64,000 bases of DNA, taken from UBA1172 sp002457135 (GTDB lineage: Bacteria > Pseudomonadota > Alphaproteobacteria > Puniceispirillales > UBA1172). The DNA lies in NCBI GenBank assembly GCA_965660935.1, contig CBFIBR010000007.1, forward strand, positions 6,006-70,005, in the 5' to 3' direction. Both the position numbers and the translations under genes were made by a program. Position 1 is the stretch's first letter. Each line of letters opens with the position of its first letter. This document shows positions 6,749-15,530 of the stretch, piece by piece. The notes under the pieces were generated by a model. That model saw nothing but the letters and a program-made list of their open reading frames with translations, was not told where the DNA came from and made no database searches.

Positions 6749-9704
6749 GCAGCCGTCTCCCCTCAGGATCAATGAAATGGGGGCTTGTGATCTCCACCTC
6801 GATATCGGTCCCGCGCATGAAATCCACGGCCCGGACGGTGGAGTTCATGCGCTCATACCCGTTCTTCACAAAACCAAGACCGATGGATGAATTGAGGATC
6901 GGGGAATACGCCACCGAAGACATCCAGCCCAGATCATGACTGGCACGGGATGGTGCATCAGTCTCAAGGAAATGCGCCCCAGCGGAGAGCATTTTGTCAG
7001 GATCAACGGGTTTCAGCCCCACCAGGCGTATCCCGTCCCCGCGTGTCAGCTCAGGCCGGTGCGCCATGATGCGGCCGATGAAATCCTTGTTCGGTGACAG
7101 CATCCGCCCCATGCCGAGATGATGGGCCGAGGTCTGGCCGTTCAATTCATTGGCGGTGGCATGGCCCTTTTCGATCCGCATGACGTTGAGCGCCTCAGTA
7201 CCATAAGGCGTTACACCGAATTCCTCACCGGCCTGCATCAGCACCCGGGCGAGGGCATCACCAAAGCGGGCAGGGACAGCCAGCTCATAGGCCAGCTCCC
7301 CCGAAAAGGAAATCCGGAACAGCCTTGCCTCAACCCCGCCGCAGATCGTGATCGCGCCGCAAGCCATGAAAGGGAAAGCCGCGTTGGAAAGATCAACCCC
7401 GTCATCGACAATCTTCTCCAGCAGCCGCCGAGAATTCGGCCCTGCAACGGCAAACTGCGCCGACTGGTCGGTGGCGGAAATCAGCGCGACATCCAGTTCG
7501 GGCCAGAGGCACTGGCGACAGTATTCCAGATGACGATACACCCCGCCTGCATTGGCGGTGGTGGTGGTCATGATGAAATGGTTTTCGGCCATCCGTGCGG
7601 TGGTGCCGTCATCCATGACAAAACCGTCATCACGCAGCATCAGCCCGTAGCGCACCTTGCCGACAGGCAGTTTCGCAAAACCGTTGGCGTAGACGCGATT
7701 GACAAACTCGCCTGCATCCGCCCCCTTGATATCAATCTTGCCGAGGGTTGAGACATCGCATATCCCCACCGATGACCGCGTGGCGATGACTTCACGATCC
7801 ACCGATTCCCGCCAGTGTGTCTCCCCCGGTTGAGGGTACCATTGCGCCCTCAGCCAAAGCCCGGTTTCAACGAAAACAGCGCCGCGTTCCTCAGCCCAGC
7901 GATGCGATGGCGGGATGCGTGTCGGCATGAAATCCGGCCCGCGCCCGCGCCCGGCAAAGGCCCCGATCGGCACCGGCGTGTAGGGCGGGCGGAAAATCGT
8001 TGTGCCGACCTCATCCATCGACTTGCCCGAAATCTCGGCCATGACAGCAAGCCCGGGGATATTCGCGGTCTTGCCCTGATCGGTGGCCATGCCCAGCGTG
8101 GTGTAGCGTTTCAGGTGTTCAACCGACCGGAAGCCCTCAAGGTGGGATTGCCTGATATCCTTGGTGGTCACATCGTTCTGGAAATCCACCCAGGCCCGCG
8201 CCCTGGATGAGGGGATATGCCAGACAGGGTCAATCCCGAAGGCACGATCCTCACAGTCGGGCATGGCCATTTTAACGGTCTTGCCGCCTAGATCACGGGC
8301 GGCACTGGTCCCGGCGGTGATGCCGCCCTGCAATGCCTCGGATGTGGCCATTTTACCGGCGGCGGCACCGATCACGTCCATCCCGGGCGGTATCTCACCC
8401 GCCGGGATGAAACCGGCGATGGATGCATCCCATTTCGGCCGCCCGCGATGATGACAGGTCAGATGCACGGTCGGTGACCAGCCGCCTGAAACAGCGACAC
8501 TGTCACAGGCCAGCTCCTCCCCGCTCATGAGGGTAATCGACCTGACCCGGGTGCGGCCTTTCGTGTCGGTGATGGCACTGCCCTGGATGACGCGAACCCC
8601 CGCCGGTGCCGGCAGGTCAATGTCAGAACGGGTATCAATCAGGGCGGCAACCTCAACACCCCTGGAACGGAGGTCATGGGCCGTGCGCCAGCCATCGTTG
8701 TTGTTGGTGAAAACGATGACGCGCCTGCCCGCCGCCACCGCATAGCGGTTGGCGTATTCGCGCACTGATCCCGCCAGCATGATCCCCGGGCGGTCGTTAT
8801 GGCCAAAGGCAATCGGGCGTTCGATTGACCCTGCGGCCAGCACCGCACGCCTGGAATAGATCCGCCACAGAATCTGGCGCGGCTGGTCCCCTCCATCGCC
8901 GTCTTCCCCGTCATTCAGGTGATCGGTGATGCGTTCCAGCGCGCCGTAAACCCCGTGATCATAGGCACCATAGATCGTGGTTCGCGGCATCATCATCACG
9001 TTATCCATGGCGGCGAGTTCAGCACAGGCCTGGGCCGCCCATTCAGCACCGGGCATGCCGTCAATCCGTTCACGTTCGGCGTTGAGCCGTCCCCCCATGA
9101 TGAAATCCTGTTCGGCCAGAATGACCCTCAACCCGGCGCGTCCGGCGGTCAGTGCCGCCATCAATCCGGCCGGGCCACTGCCGATCACCAGCAGATCGCA
9201 ATGCCGGTAGCCCTTGTCGTAGCGTGACGGGTCATCCTGCCCCGAGAGTGCGCCAAGCCCGGCCGCGCGGCGGATCATCGGCTCATAGAGTTTTTCCCAG
9301 AAAGCCGCTGGCCACATGAAGGTCTTGTAATAGAACCCGGCCCCGAACAGAGGGGAAAAGGCATCATTGACCGACAGGAGGTCCCATTCCAGCGAGCCGA
9401 GATGGTTCTGGCTGCGGGCCACCATGCCGTCATAAAGCTCAGCCACTGTGGCCCTGATATTGGGGTCGGCCATGGCCCCGGTGCCGATGGTGACCAGCGC
9501 GTTGGGTTCCTCCACCCCGGCGGAAAGGATCCCGCGCGGACGGTGATATTTGAAACTGCGGCCAACAAAATGACGGCCATTGGCCAGAAGGGCTGAGGCC
9601 AGCGTGTCACCGGCATAACCGCTTAAACCGGCCCCGTTGAAGCTGAAATCAAGCGGCTTGCGGCGGTTGATCAACCCGCCCTTGAGACGAAAGTCAGCAT
9701 CCAT
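6741..9704 (-). CDS. soxA: Sarcosine oxidase alpha subunit SoxA
   Basis: Large subunit, 987 residues, of the cytoplasmic enzyme that oxidises sarcosine to glycine, passing the methyl carbon to tetrahydrofolate. Domains in order: an N-terminal ferredoxin-like domain (about 10-100, FNGAGLSGYAGDTLASALL), an NAD/FAD-type Rossmann domain starting at CDLLVIGSGPAG (about 169-180), a second nucleotide-binding part (RRAVLAAGSIERP), and a C-terminal GcvT-like folate-binding half (about 580-980, with LPVGKVRYGLMLRDDG and AYELAVPA). Length matches the family. The start codon overlaps the soxD stop (TGATG). Confidence 0.95.
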   Translation of the reverse strand: MDADFRLKGGLINRRKPLDFSFNGAGLSGYAGDTLASALLANGRHFVGRSFKYHRPRGILSAGVEEPNALVTIGTGAMADPNIRATVAELYDGMVARSQNHLGSLEWDLLSVNDAFSPLFGAGFYYKTFMWPAAFWEKLYEPMIRRAAGLGALSGQDDPSRYDKGYRHCDLLVIGSGPAGLMAALTAGRAGLRVILAEQDFIMGGRLNAERERIDGMPGAEWAAQACAELAAMDNVMMMPRTTIYGAYDHGVYGALERITDHLNDGEDGDGGDQPRQILWRIYSRRAVLAAGSIERPIAFGHNDRPGIMLAGSVREYANRYAVAAGRRVIVFTNNNDGWRTAHDLRSRGVEVAALIDTRSDIDLPAPAGVRVIQGSAITDTKGRTRVRSITLMSGEELACDSVAVSGGWSPTVHLTCHHRGRPKWDASIAGFIPAGEIPPGMDVIGAAAGKMATSEALQGGITAGTSAARDLGGKTVKMAMPDCEDRAFGIDPVWHIPSSRARAWVDFQNDVTTKDIRQSHLEGFRSVEHLKRYTTLGMATDQGKTANIPGLAVMAEISGKSMDEVGTTIFRPPYTPVPIGAFAGRGRGPDFMPTRIPPSHRWAEERGAVFVETGLWLRAQWYPQPGETHWRESVDREVIATRSSVGICDVSTLGKIDIKGADAGEFVNRVYANGFAKLPVGKVRYGLMLRDDGFVMDDGTTARMAENHFIMTTTTANAGGVYRHLEYCRQCLWPELDVALISATDQSAQFAVAGPNSRRLLEKIVDDGVDLSNAAFPFMACGAITICGGVEARLFRISFSGELAYELAVPARFGDALARVLMQAGEEFGVTPYGTEALNVMRIEKGHATANELNGQTSAHHLGMGRMLSPNKDFIGRIMAHRPELTRGDGIRLVGLKPVDPDKMLSAGAHFLETDAPSRASHDLGWMSSVAYSPILNSSIGLGFVKNGYERMNSTVRAVDFMRGTDIEVEITSPHFIDPEGRRLHD

Positions 9705-10018
9705 CAGCCTGCGCCCTCTCTTGTTTTGAGGTTGCGGGCTTTAACGTTGCGGGCCAGCTCAACCTTGATGATGCTGTGGTTGATGGTATCGCGGGTCACC
9801 ACCAGCCAGGACCGGTCACCCTGTTCGTGGTACCAAAGCTCCTGATGGGTGCCGGCCGGGTTATCACGCAAATGCAGGTAATCATGAAACGCATCCATGG
9901 CGGCCTGATCAGGCTCACCATTCGGGCCGGGATCAGGGCGTAGCAGGAGCGAGGCATCCCCGAAACAGGTGAACTCGGCGGCATCGCGCGGGCCCAGCAA
10001 AGGGTGATTGATCAGCAT
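9704..10018 (-). CDS. soxD: Sarcosine oxidase delta subunit SoxD, cysteine-less zinc site
   Basis: Small subunit of 104 residues between soxB and soxA. Recognised by MLINHPLLGPRD at the N terminus and YLHLRDNPAG...HQELWYHEQGDRSW. In characterised SoxD a zinc ion is held by a CPxC pair at residues 6/9 and by His-x3-Cys near 59-63. Here the pair is replaced by HPLLG (5-9) and the later Cys by Asp68, leaving only His64; the single cysteine is Cys18. The protein may belong to a separate SoxD branch without zinc. It overlaps soxA by one base. Confidence 0.88.
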   Translation of the reverse strand: MLINHPLLGPRDAAEFTCFGDASLLLRPDPGPNGEPDQAAMDAFHDYLHLRDNPAGTHQELWYHEQGDRSWLVVTRDTINHSIIKVELARNVKARNLKTREGAG

Positions 10019-10047
10019 GATATGACGCGCTCCCTCATCCTGGCCCG

Positions 10048-11298
10048 TTAATGCAGGTTGGGCTGTGCGCCCGACCCTTTTTCGTCGATCACCGCGCCTG
10101 ACCGGAACCGGTCCAGCCGATAGGCGGCGGCGTTGTCATGCGGCTCACCCGTGGCAAGCAGATGGGCAAAACAATAGCCTGAGGCCGGGGTCGCCTTGAA
10201 CCCGCCATAGCACCACCCGGCATTGAGGTAGAGTCCGTCAATCGGGGTCCGGTCAATGATCGGTGATCCATCCATGGACATATCCATGATGCCGCCCCAT
10301 GACCGCACCATCCGCGCCTTGCCGATGGCCGGCATCAGCGCCATGCCGCCCTCACAGACATGTTCCAGAATTGGCAGGTTGCCGCGCTGGGCATAGCTGT
10401 TATAGCCGTCAATATCACCGCCAAAGACCAGCCCGCCCTTATCCGACTGGCTGATATAGAAATGCCCGGCACCATAGGTGATCACGCCGGGGATGATCGG
10501 TTTCAGCCCCTCGGATACAAAGGCCTGCAAGACATGGCTTTCAATCGGCAGGCGCATCCCGGCCTGTTCCATGACACGGCTGCTGGACCCGGCGGCGGCG
10601 ACACCGACCCTGTTTGCCCTGATCGGACCACGGCTGGTTTCCACCCCGACACAGGTTCCGCCCTCCATGATGAAGCCCTGGACCTCACAATGCTGGATGA
10701 TATCCACGCCGCGACTGTCAGCACCCCTTGCGTAACCCCAGGCCACGCCGTCATGGCGCACCGAGCCGCCGCGCCGTTGCAGCAATCCGCCCTGAATGGG
10801 GAAGCGGCCATTATCGAAATCGAGGAACGGGTACATCGCCCTGACCCTGTCCTGATCAATCAGCTCGGCATCCGCGCCATTCAGGATCATGGCATTGCCG
10901 CGCCGTGCATAGGCATCACGCTGGCCGTCACTGTGGTAGAGATTAAGCACGCCACGCTGGGAAACCATGGCGTTGTAGTTGAAATCCTGCTCCAGCCCTT
11001 CCCATAGCTTGAGCGACATCTCATAGAAAGGCTCATTGCCATCAAGCAGGTAATTGGACCGGATAATCGTGGTGTTGCGGCCGATATTGCCTGAACCGAG
11101 ATAGCCTTTTTCCAGCACCGCAACATTGGTTATGCCATAGACGTTCGACAGGTAATACGCCGTTGCCAGCCCATGCCCGCCGCCGCCGACAATGATGATA
11201 TCATAGGCCGGACGGGGTTCAGGTTCGCGCCACACGGGTTTCCAGCCGGTGTTGCCGCGCAGGGCCTGATTAAGGATGGAAAAGACAGAATAGCGCAT
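10048..11298 (-). CDS. soxB: Sarcosine oxidase beta subunit SoxB
   Basis: FAD/FMN catalytic subunit, 416 residues, where sarcosine is oxidised. It has the family opening MRYSVFSILNQALRG, the dinucleotide motif GGGGHG (38-43), and RHDGVAWG with His182, the expected site of covalent FMN. The C-terminal WCYGGFKATPASG segment is also typical. An ATG at 11322 would add eight residues but has an AGG directly against it; the ATG at 11298 matches the family start and has AAGGAG 12 bases upstream. First gene of the operon, 29 bp before soxD. Confidence 0.93.
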   Translation of the reverse strand: MRYSVFSILNQALRGNTGWKPVWREPEPRPAYDIIIVGGGGHGLATAYYLSNVYGITNVAVLEKGYLGSGNIGRNTTIIRSNYLLDGNEPFYEMSLKLWEGLEQDFNYNAMVSQRGVLNLYHSDGQRDAYARRGNAMILNGADAELIDQDRVRAMYPFLDFDNGRFPIQGGLLQRRGGSVRHDGVAWGYARGADSRGVDIIQHCEVQGFIMEGGTCVGVETSRGPIRANRVGVAAAGSSSRVMEQAGMRLPIESHVLQAFVSEGLKPIIPGVITYGAGHFYISQSDKGGLVFGGDIDGYNSYAQRGNLPILEHVCEGGMALMPAIGKARMVRSWGGIMDMSMDGSPIIDRTPIDGLYLNAGWCYGGFKATPASGYCFAHLLATGEPHDNAAAYRLDRFRSGAVIDEKGSGAQPNLH

Positions 11299-11529
11299 CG
11301 AATAGACTTTCTCCTTGCTCATCCTCGTAAGGGACCATCGTTCTGACTTTGCTAAATAAGACAGAAAACGTAACGAGAATCACATTAACCCCCTGACGCG
11401 CCTGATCAATAAAAAATATCCGCCTCATAAAGCATCCGGCCCGGGCCGCGACCTTTGGGCTTGCCAGCGGAGGGTTTTAGGGTAAGAATTTCACCATAAT
11501 CAGAAATCACTGATGAGTGGAGGATAGTC

Positions 11530-12294
11530 ATGTCGGTAACCAGTATTTCGCCCAGCCAGAAGAATATCGAGCATTACGAGGAACGGGTGGATATGGCCTG
11601 CTCTTTCAGGTGGGCCGTGCGTTACAACCTGCATGAGGCTGTTGCCAATCATTTCAGTCTGGCCGTCAATGATGAGGGGACGCAATTCCTGATGAATCCG
11701 AATCAGCGTCACTTTTCCCGGGTCCGGGCCAGTGACCTCTTGCTGCTGGATGCCAATGACCCTGCGACAATGGACCGCGAGGATGCCCCCGACCCGACCG
11801 CCTGGGGATTGCATGGTTCCATCCATCGTCATTGCGCCCATGCCCGCTGCGTCATGCATTGCCATTCGATCCACGCCACGGTGCTGGCCTCACTGAAAGA
11901 CAGCCGCCTGCCCGCCATTGATCAGAACTCGGCGATGTTTTTCAATCGCCAGGTGATTGATGAAGGCTATGGCGGTCTTGCCTTTGAGGAAGAGGGCGAG
12001 CGTTGCGCCGCCATGCTGTCCGACCCCAAGGTGAAGACCATGATCATGGGTAATCATGGCGTGCTGGTCATCGGCTCATCGGTGGCGGATGCCTTCAACC
12101 GGCTGTATTATTTCGAACGCGCCACGGAAAACTATATCCGAGCGCTCCAGACCGGCCAGCCCCTGCGTGAGCTGTCGGAGGAGATCGCCGAGAAAACAGC
12201 CAGTGAAATTGAAAACTACCCCAGTCAGGCCCATCGCCATCTTGAAGAGCTGAAAGCCATTCTGGACAGCGAAGGCAGCGATTACCGCGACTAG
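11530..12294 (+). CDS. Class II aldolase/adducin family protein
   Basis: Metal-dependent class II aldolase/adducin fold, 254 residues. Expected zinc ligands lie in VMHCHSIHATVLA and in MGNHGVLVIG. Family members are sugar-phosphate aldolases or decarboxylases; no substrate motif is clear. A GAGTGGAGGATAG ribosome site lies just upstream. It is divergent from the sarcosine oxidase operon across about 230 bp, so the two may share control. That link is inference. Confidence 0.85.
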   Translation: MSVTSISPSQKNIEHYEERVDMACSFRWAVRYNLHEAVANHFSLAVNDEGTQFLMNPNQRHFSRVRASDLLLLDANDPATMDREDAPDPTAWGLHGSIHRHCAHARCVMHCHSIHATVLASLKDSRLPAIDQNSAMFFNRQVIDEGYGGLAFEEEGERCAAMLSDPKVKTMIMGNHGVLVIGSSVADAFNRLYYFERATENYIRALQTGQPLRELSEEIAEKTASEIENYPSQAHRHLEELKAILDSEGSDYRD

Positions 12295-12385
12295 ACAGCT
12301 ACTGGACCGTCATTAAACCGGGCCTGCCGGTATTCCATTCCATTCACTAGGGGGCTGTGGCACAGACCTTGTGCTGCTGAAATCC

Positions 12386-13375
12386 ATGGTTGCTGATCTT
12401 TTTGACCATGACAAAACCATGGATGCTGACCGCACGGTTGAGATCTATGAAACCCTGCGCCATCGCAACCCGGCCAATATCCCCCTCCCGTCAGGGTCTG
12501 AGCCTGAACAGCATGATCACCTCACGGGCATTCTGGGGCGGTTTGATGCCCTGCTGCTTGACGGCTATGGCGTGCTCAATATCGGGGCTGAGGCTGTTCC
12601 CGGTGCAGTTGGCTTGCTGGAGGCCGCCGCCCGTGAAGGGGTTGAAGTCATGGTTCTGACCAATGGCGGCAGCAAGCCCTCGGCCATGACCGGGGCGCGG
12701 TACCGCAACCTTGGTCTGGCCATCAGTGATGACCGCGTTATCTCCAGCCGTGATGCCCTGATTGAGGGGATTGCGGGGGCGGATGGCCCGATCGGCGTGA
12801 TTGATGCTGAATGCGCCCTACCCGATGATGGCCAACCCGATGATGGCCAACCCAATGATGGCCGGCCGGATGATAGCCAATATGTTCAGCTTGACCCGTC
12901 ACGGCCTGATCAGTGGCTTGCCATGGCGCGGATCGTGTTTTTCGGGGCCACGGCCTGGACCCTTGAATGGCAGGAATGCCTGATCAGGGCGATGGAGGCC
13001 GGTATCCCGGTCCATATCGCTAACCCTGATGTTGCCGCCCCTCACGAAGGCGTGTTCAGCTTTGAGCCAGGGTACTGGACGGCGGCGATACTGGACCGCC
13101 TGCCCGAGGCCGAGGTGCATTGGTATGGCAAACCGCATCGCCCGATTTTTGATCTGGCGATCCGCAGGCTTGAGGCGGTGACGGGCCGCACCGGATGGGA
13201 TCAAACCCGTATCGCCATGGTGGGGGATACATTGCATACTGATATTCTGGGTGGTAACGCCGCCGGGCTAGCCACCGTGTTGATCACCGGCCATGGGCTT
13301 TTTCGTTATGGCGGGGCTGAGGCGGCCATGGAAAAAAGCGGCATTCACCCCAATTTTATCATAAGGGCTGTGTGA
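12386..13375 (+). CDS. HAD class IIA hydrolase (TIGR01459-like) with repeat insert
   Basis: HAD-IIA phosphatase-like protein of about 329 residues, cytoplasmic. Motif I is LLLDGYGVLN, where the second acid of the usual DxD is Tyr, as aromatic residues are in the TIGR01459 group. Motif II is VLTNGGSKP, the late lysine is in YGKPHRP, and motif IV is MVGDTLHTDILGG. Between motifs I and II it carries an acidic insert of repeated DDGQP units encoded by four 15-bp repeats. Start is uncertain: ATG 12386, GTG 12371 and ATG 12419 are possible. Substrate unknown. Confidence 0.8.
   Translation: MVADLFDHDKTMDADRTVEIYETLRHRNPANIPLPSGSEPEQHDHLTGILGRFDALLLDGYGVLNIGAEAVPGAVGLLEAAAREGVEVMVLTNGGSKPSAMTGARYRNLGLAISDDRVISSRDALIEGIAGADGPIGVIDAECALPDDGQPDDGQPNDGRPDDSQYVQLDPSRPDQWLAMARIVFFGATAWTLEWQECLIRAMEAGIPVHIANPDVAAPHEGVFSFEPGYWTAAILDRLPEAEVHWYGKPHRPIFDLAIRRLEAVTGRTGWDQTRIAMVGDTLHTDILGGNAAGLATVLITGHGLFRYGGAEAAMEKSGIHPNFIIRAV
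12821..12880. repeat. 15-bp tandem repeat, 4 copies, in the HAD-IIA gene
   Basis: CCCGATGATGGCCAA occurs perfectly at 12821-12835 and 12836-12850, then diverged at 12851-12865 and 12866-12880. It is in frame and encodes an acidic Pro/Gly/Gln loop. Confidence 0.92.
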
Positions 13376-13446
13376 ACAGCCGGGAAACCCCTCTCTGAAC
13401 CTGAAAACAGTCTACCCCAAAACCTATCCAATGGAGCAATCCCCCC

Positions 13447-13818
13447 ATGACCTTACCAATTACCCGCACTGTGTCCGTTCTGGAAATTGAGGTTATCTGC
13501 TCCATCGGCTTGCATGACTTTGAGCGGGCTGAAAAACAGCGTGTCCTGATTGATGTCGAATTGCGCCTTGATGCCGATGCCGAACCAACCCGCGATACGG
13601 TCGATGAAACCCTCGATTATGATGACGTGCGCAACGCTGTTATCGCGGTGGCCAGTGATGGTCATTATGATTTGCAGGAAACCCTGGCGCGCCGGATTTT
13701 CGATACCGTGATGGCGTTAAAGGATGTGACCGCGGCATCGGTCAGAACCCAGAAACCCGACGTTTACCCCAGTTGCCGGACCGTCGCCTATCGGCTGTCC
13801 AATTTCCCCGGCGAATAG
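13447..13818 (+). CDS. folB: Dihydroneopterin aldolase FolB
   Basis: Folate biosynthesis enzyme of 123 residues converting dihydroneopterin to 6-hydroxymethyl-dihydropterin and glycolaldehyde. Family marks are IGLHDFERAEKQRVLIDVEL at the N terminus, ETLDYDDVRNAV, LQETLARRI with the pterin-binding Glu, and VRTQKPDVYPSC with the catalytic-region Lys. GGAG lies 10 bases before the ATG. Length is normal for the family. FolD and Fmt elsewhere in the window share the folate pool. Confidence 0.93.
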   Translation: MTLPITRTVSVLEIEVICSIGLHDFERAEKQRVLIDVELRLDADAEPTRDTVDETLDYDDVRNAVIAVASDGHYDLQETLARRIFDTVMALKDVTAASVRTQKPDVYPSCRTVAYRLSNFPGE

Positions 13819-13831
13819 GCCTGCCGCCCCC

Positions 13832-14617
13832 CTAGAAGTTATCCTTGCCCTGACGCAGCGCGGTGAAGACCGCCACCGGATCGCTCTCATCCAGACCAAA
13901 AACCCGGGCCAGATCAGGCTGATCACAATTCAGGAACGGATTGGCCGCTTTTTCGGTTCCCAGCAGGGTTGGCAGGGTCGGTTTATCCTCAGCCCGCAGG
14001 CGATGGATTTCAGCACAGCGCGCATCAGCGGCATCACGCCCCCAGTTCAGGCTTTCCACATAACGGGCATTGGATGCCGAATATTCATGCCCGCAGGCCA
14101 GCATCGTGGTATCAGGCAGGTCGCGAACAGCCAGCATCGAATGCCACATATCCTCCATGGTGCCTTCAAAGACACGGCCACAGCCGAGCGAAAACAGCGT
14201 ATCCCCGACAATGGCGAGGCCGTGATCACCGAAACAGTCCTCAAGATAGAAAATCACATGGCCCATGGTATGCCCCGGGGTGGCGATGACCTTGGCGTTG
14301 TAACCCGCTATCGTGATATGGTCGCCATGACTGACAGGGGTGGTGATGGGATCGCTGATCCGGCTTTCGTCACTCGCCGGGGCTGTCAGCGGAATACCAT
14401 AGCGCTTCATCAGCTCGGTGTTGCCAGCGATATGATCGGCGTGATGGTGGGTGTTGATAATCTCGGTTGGCTCAAGCCCACGGTGTTCCAGCACGGCCAT
14501 GACAGCATCAATATCACCAGGGTCGATCACCGCCAGTTCCTTGCTGGACGGATTATGCAGCATCCAGATATAGTTGTCGGAAAGGGCGGGAACACGGATA
14601 CATTCGGCAACAGTCAT
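13832..14617 (-). CDS. gloB: Hydroxyacylglutathione hydrolase GloB (glyoxalase II)
   Basis: Metallo-beta-lactamase-fold thioesterase of 261 residues that hydrolyses S-lactoylglutathione to lactate and glutathione. The binuclear metal motif THHHADH is at 56-62; further ligands are in TPGHTMGH, VGDTLF and CGHEYS. The C-terminal substrate domain ends in DPVAVFTALRQGKDNF, as expected. The ATG at 14617 is chosen because GAAAGGAT precedes it and the family starts there (MTVAECIRVPALSDNYIW); the longer ATG at 14704 overlaps the divergent gene. Confidence 0.93.
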   Translation of the reverse strand: MTVAECIRVPALSDNYIWMLHNPSSKELAVIDPGDIDAVMAVLEHRGLEPTEIINTHHHADHIAGNTELMKRYGIPLTAPASDESRISDPITTPVSHGDHITIAGYNAKVIATPGHTMGHVIFYLEDCFGDHGLAIVGDTLFSLGCGRVFEGTMEDMWHSMLAVRDLPDTTMLACGHEYSASNARYVESLNWGRDAADARCAEIHRLRAEDKPTLPTLLGTEKAANPFLNCDQPDLARVFGLDESDPVAVFTALRQGKDNF

Positions 14618-14684
14618 CGAAAAAGAAATCCTTTCAAGGGTGACGCGGTCAGGCGATACTAAACGATAGAGGGGGCAGTCTAGC

Positions 14685-15530
14685 ATGACGGTCAGGGATG
14701 ACAATCACCTGCCATCGGCTTTCAGTGATGAAGGCATGGATGCTTTTCACCGGTTTTACAAAACCCGGCTTGGCCACATGACGCGGCATCTGATTTCCAG
14801 CAAGCTGAAAACCATTATTGATGCCCCGTCCCCTTCTGCTGGCAAGAACGGTAAAAAGGATGATCGCATTGCCGTGGGTCTGGGTTACGCCCGGCCTTAC
14901 CTGCGGCTTCTGGATAGCGTTTATGGTCAGGTGATCGGGCTTCAGTCCGCCGGGATTGAGGCGGTGCAATGGCCGCGCAAACGCCCGTCCCGCATGGCTG
15001 TGGTGGATGAAAGCCAGCTGCCTGTTCCGGCCTCCAGCCTCGATACCCTGCTGCTGGTTCACGCGCTTGAAATCGCCCCTGACCAGCCTGCCTTTCTTGA
15101 TGAATGCTGGCGTGTCCTGAAAAGCCAGGCCAGGCTGGTGCTGGTTGTGCCGCATCGCGGGTCGATGTGGGCGGGGAGTGATACAACACCCTTTGGCTAT
15201 GGCCAGCCGTATTCGGTCAATCAGATCAGATCAATGCTGAAAACCCATGGTTTTGAGGTTGGCAAGGTCCATCGGGCGCTGGCGGTGCCGCCCTCACATT
15301 CGCTGCTCTTCCCCAGAATCGCCCGGCTTGCCGAACGCTTTCCCTATCTTTTCGGCGGTGTTCTGATTGTCGATGCGCGAAAAATGATCTATTCGGTAAG
15401 AGGATTACCGGTTGCAGACCGTAAACGAATTCTCCGCCCCGCGCTGATCGGGATCAATTCGGGTCTGGTGCCGGGCATAGATCGCCGGATCAAACGGCAG
15501 CACAGCAAGAGTGAATGCAGTCATGAATGA
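14685..15530 (+). CDS. Predicted SAM-dependent methyltransferase
   Basis: Class I methyltransferase-like protein of 281 residues. GLGYARPYL aligns with the glycine-rich SAM motif, and LDTLLLVHALEIAPDQPAFLDECWRVLKSQARLVLVVPHR is the usual motif IV-VI run of the Methyltransf_11 group. The target is unknown. Such genes commonly lie beside gloB in alphaproteobacteria. Its 3' end overlaps the chorismate mutase gene by 20 bp, so the two are co-transcribed. Confidence 0.75.
   Translation: MTVRDDNHLPSAFSDEGMDAFHRFYKTRLGHMTRHLISSKLKTIIDAPSPSAGKNGKKDDRIAVGLGYARPYLRLLDSVYGQVIGLQSAGIEAVQWPRKRPSRMAVVDESQLPVPASSLDTLLLVHALEIAPDQPAFLDECWRVLKSQARLVLVVPHRGSMWAGSDTTPFGYGQPYSVNQIRSMLKTHGFEVGKVHRALAVPPSHSLLFPRIARLAERFPYLFGGVLIVDARKMIYSVRGLPVADRKRILRPALIGINSGLVPGIDRRIKRQHSKSECSHE

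Noticed and set aside
11299..11529. Glycine riboswitch ahead of soxB or the aldolase gene
   Set aside because: No pair of aptamer-like stems or the conserved glycine-riboswitch core could be found in the interval.
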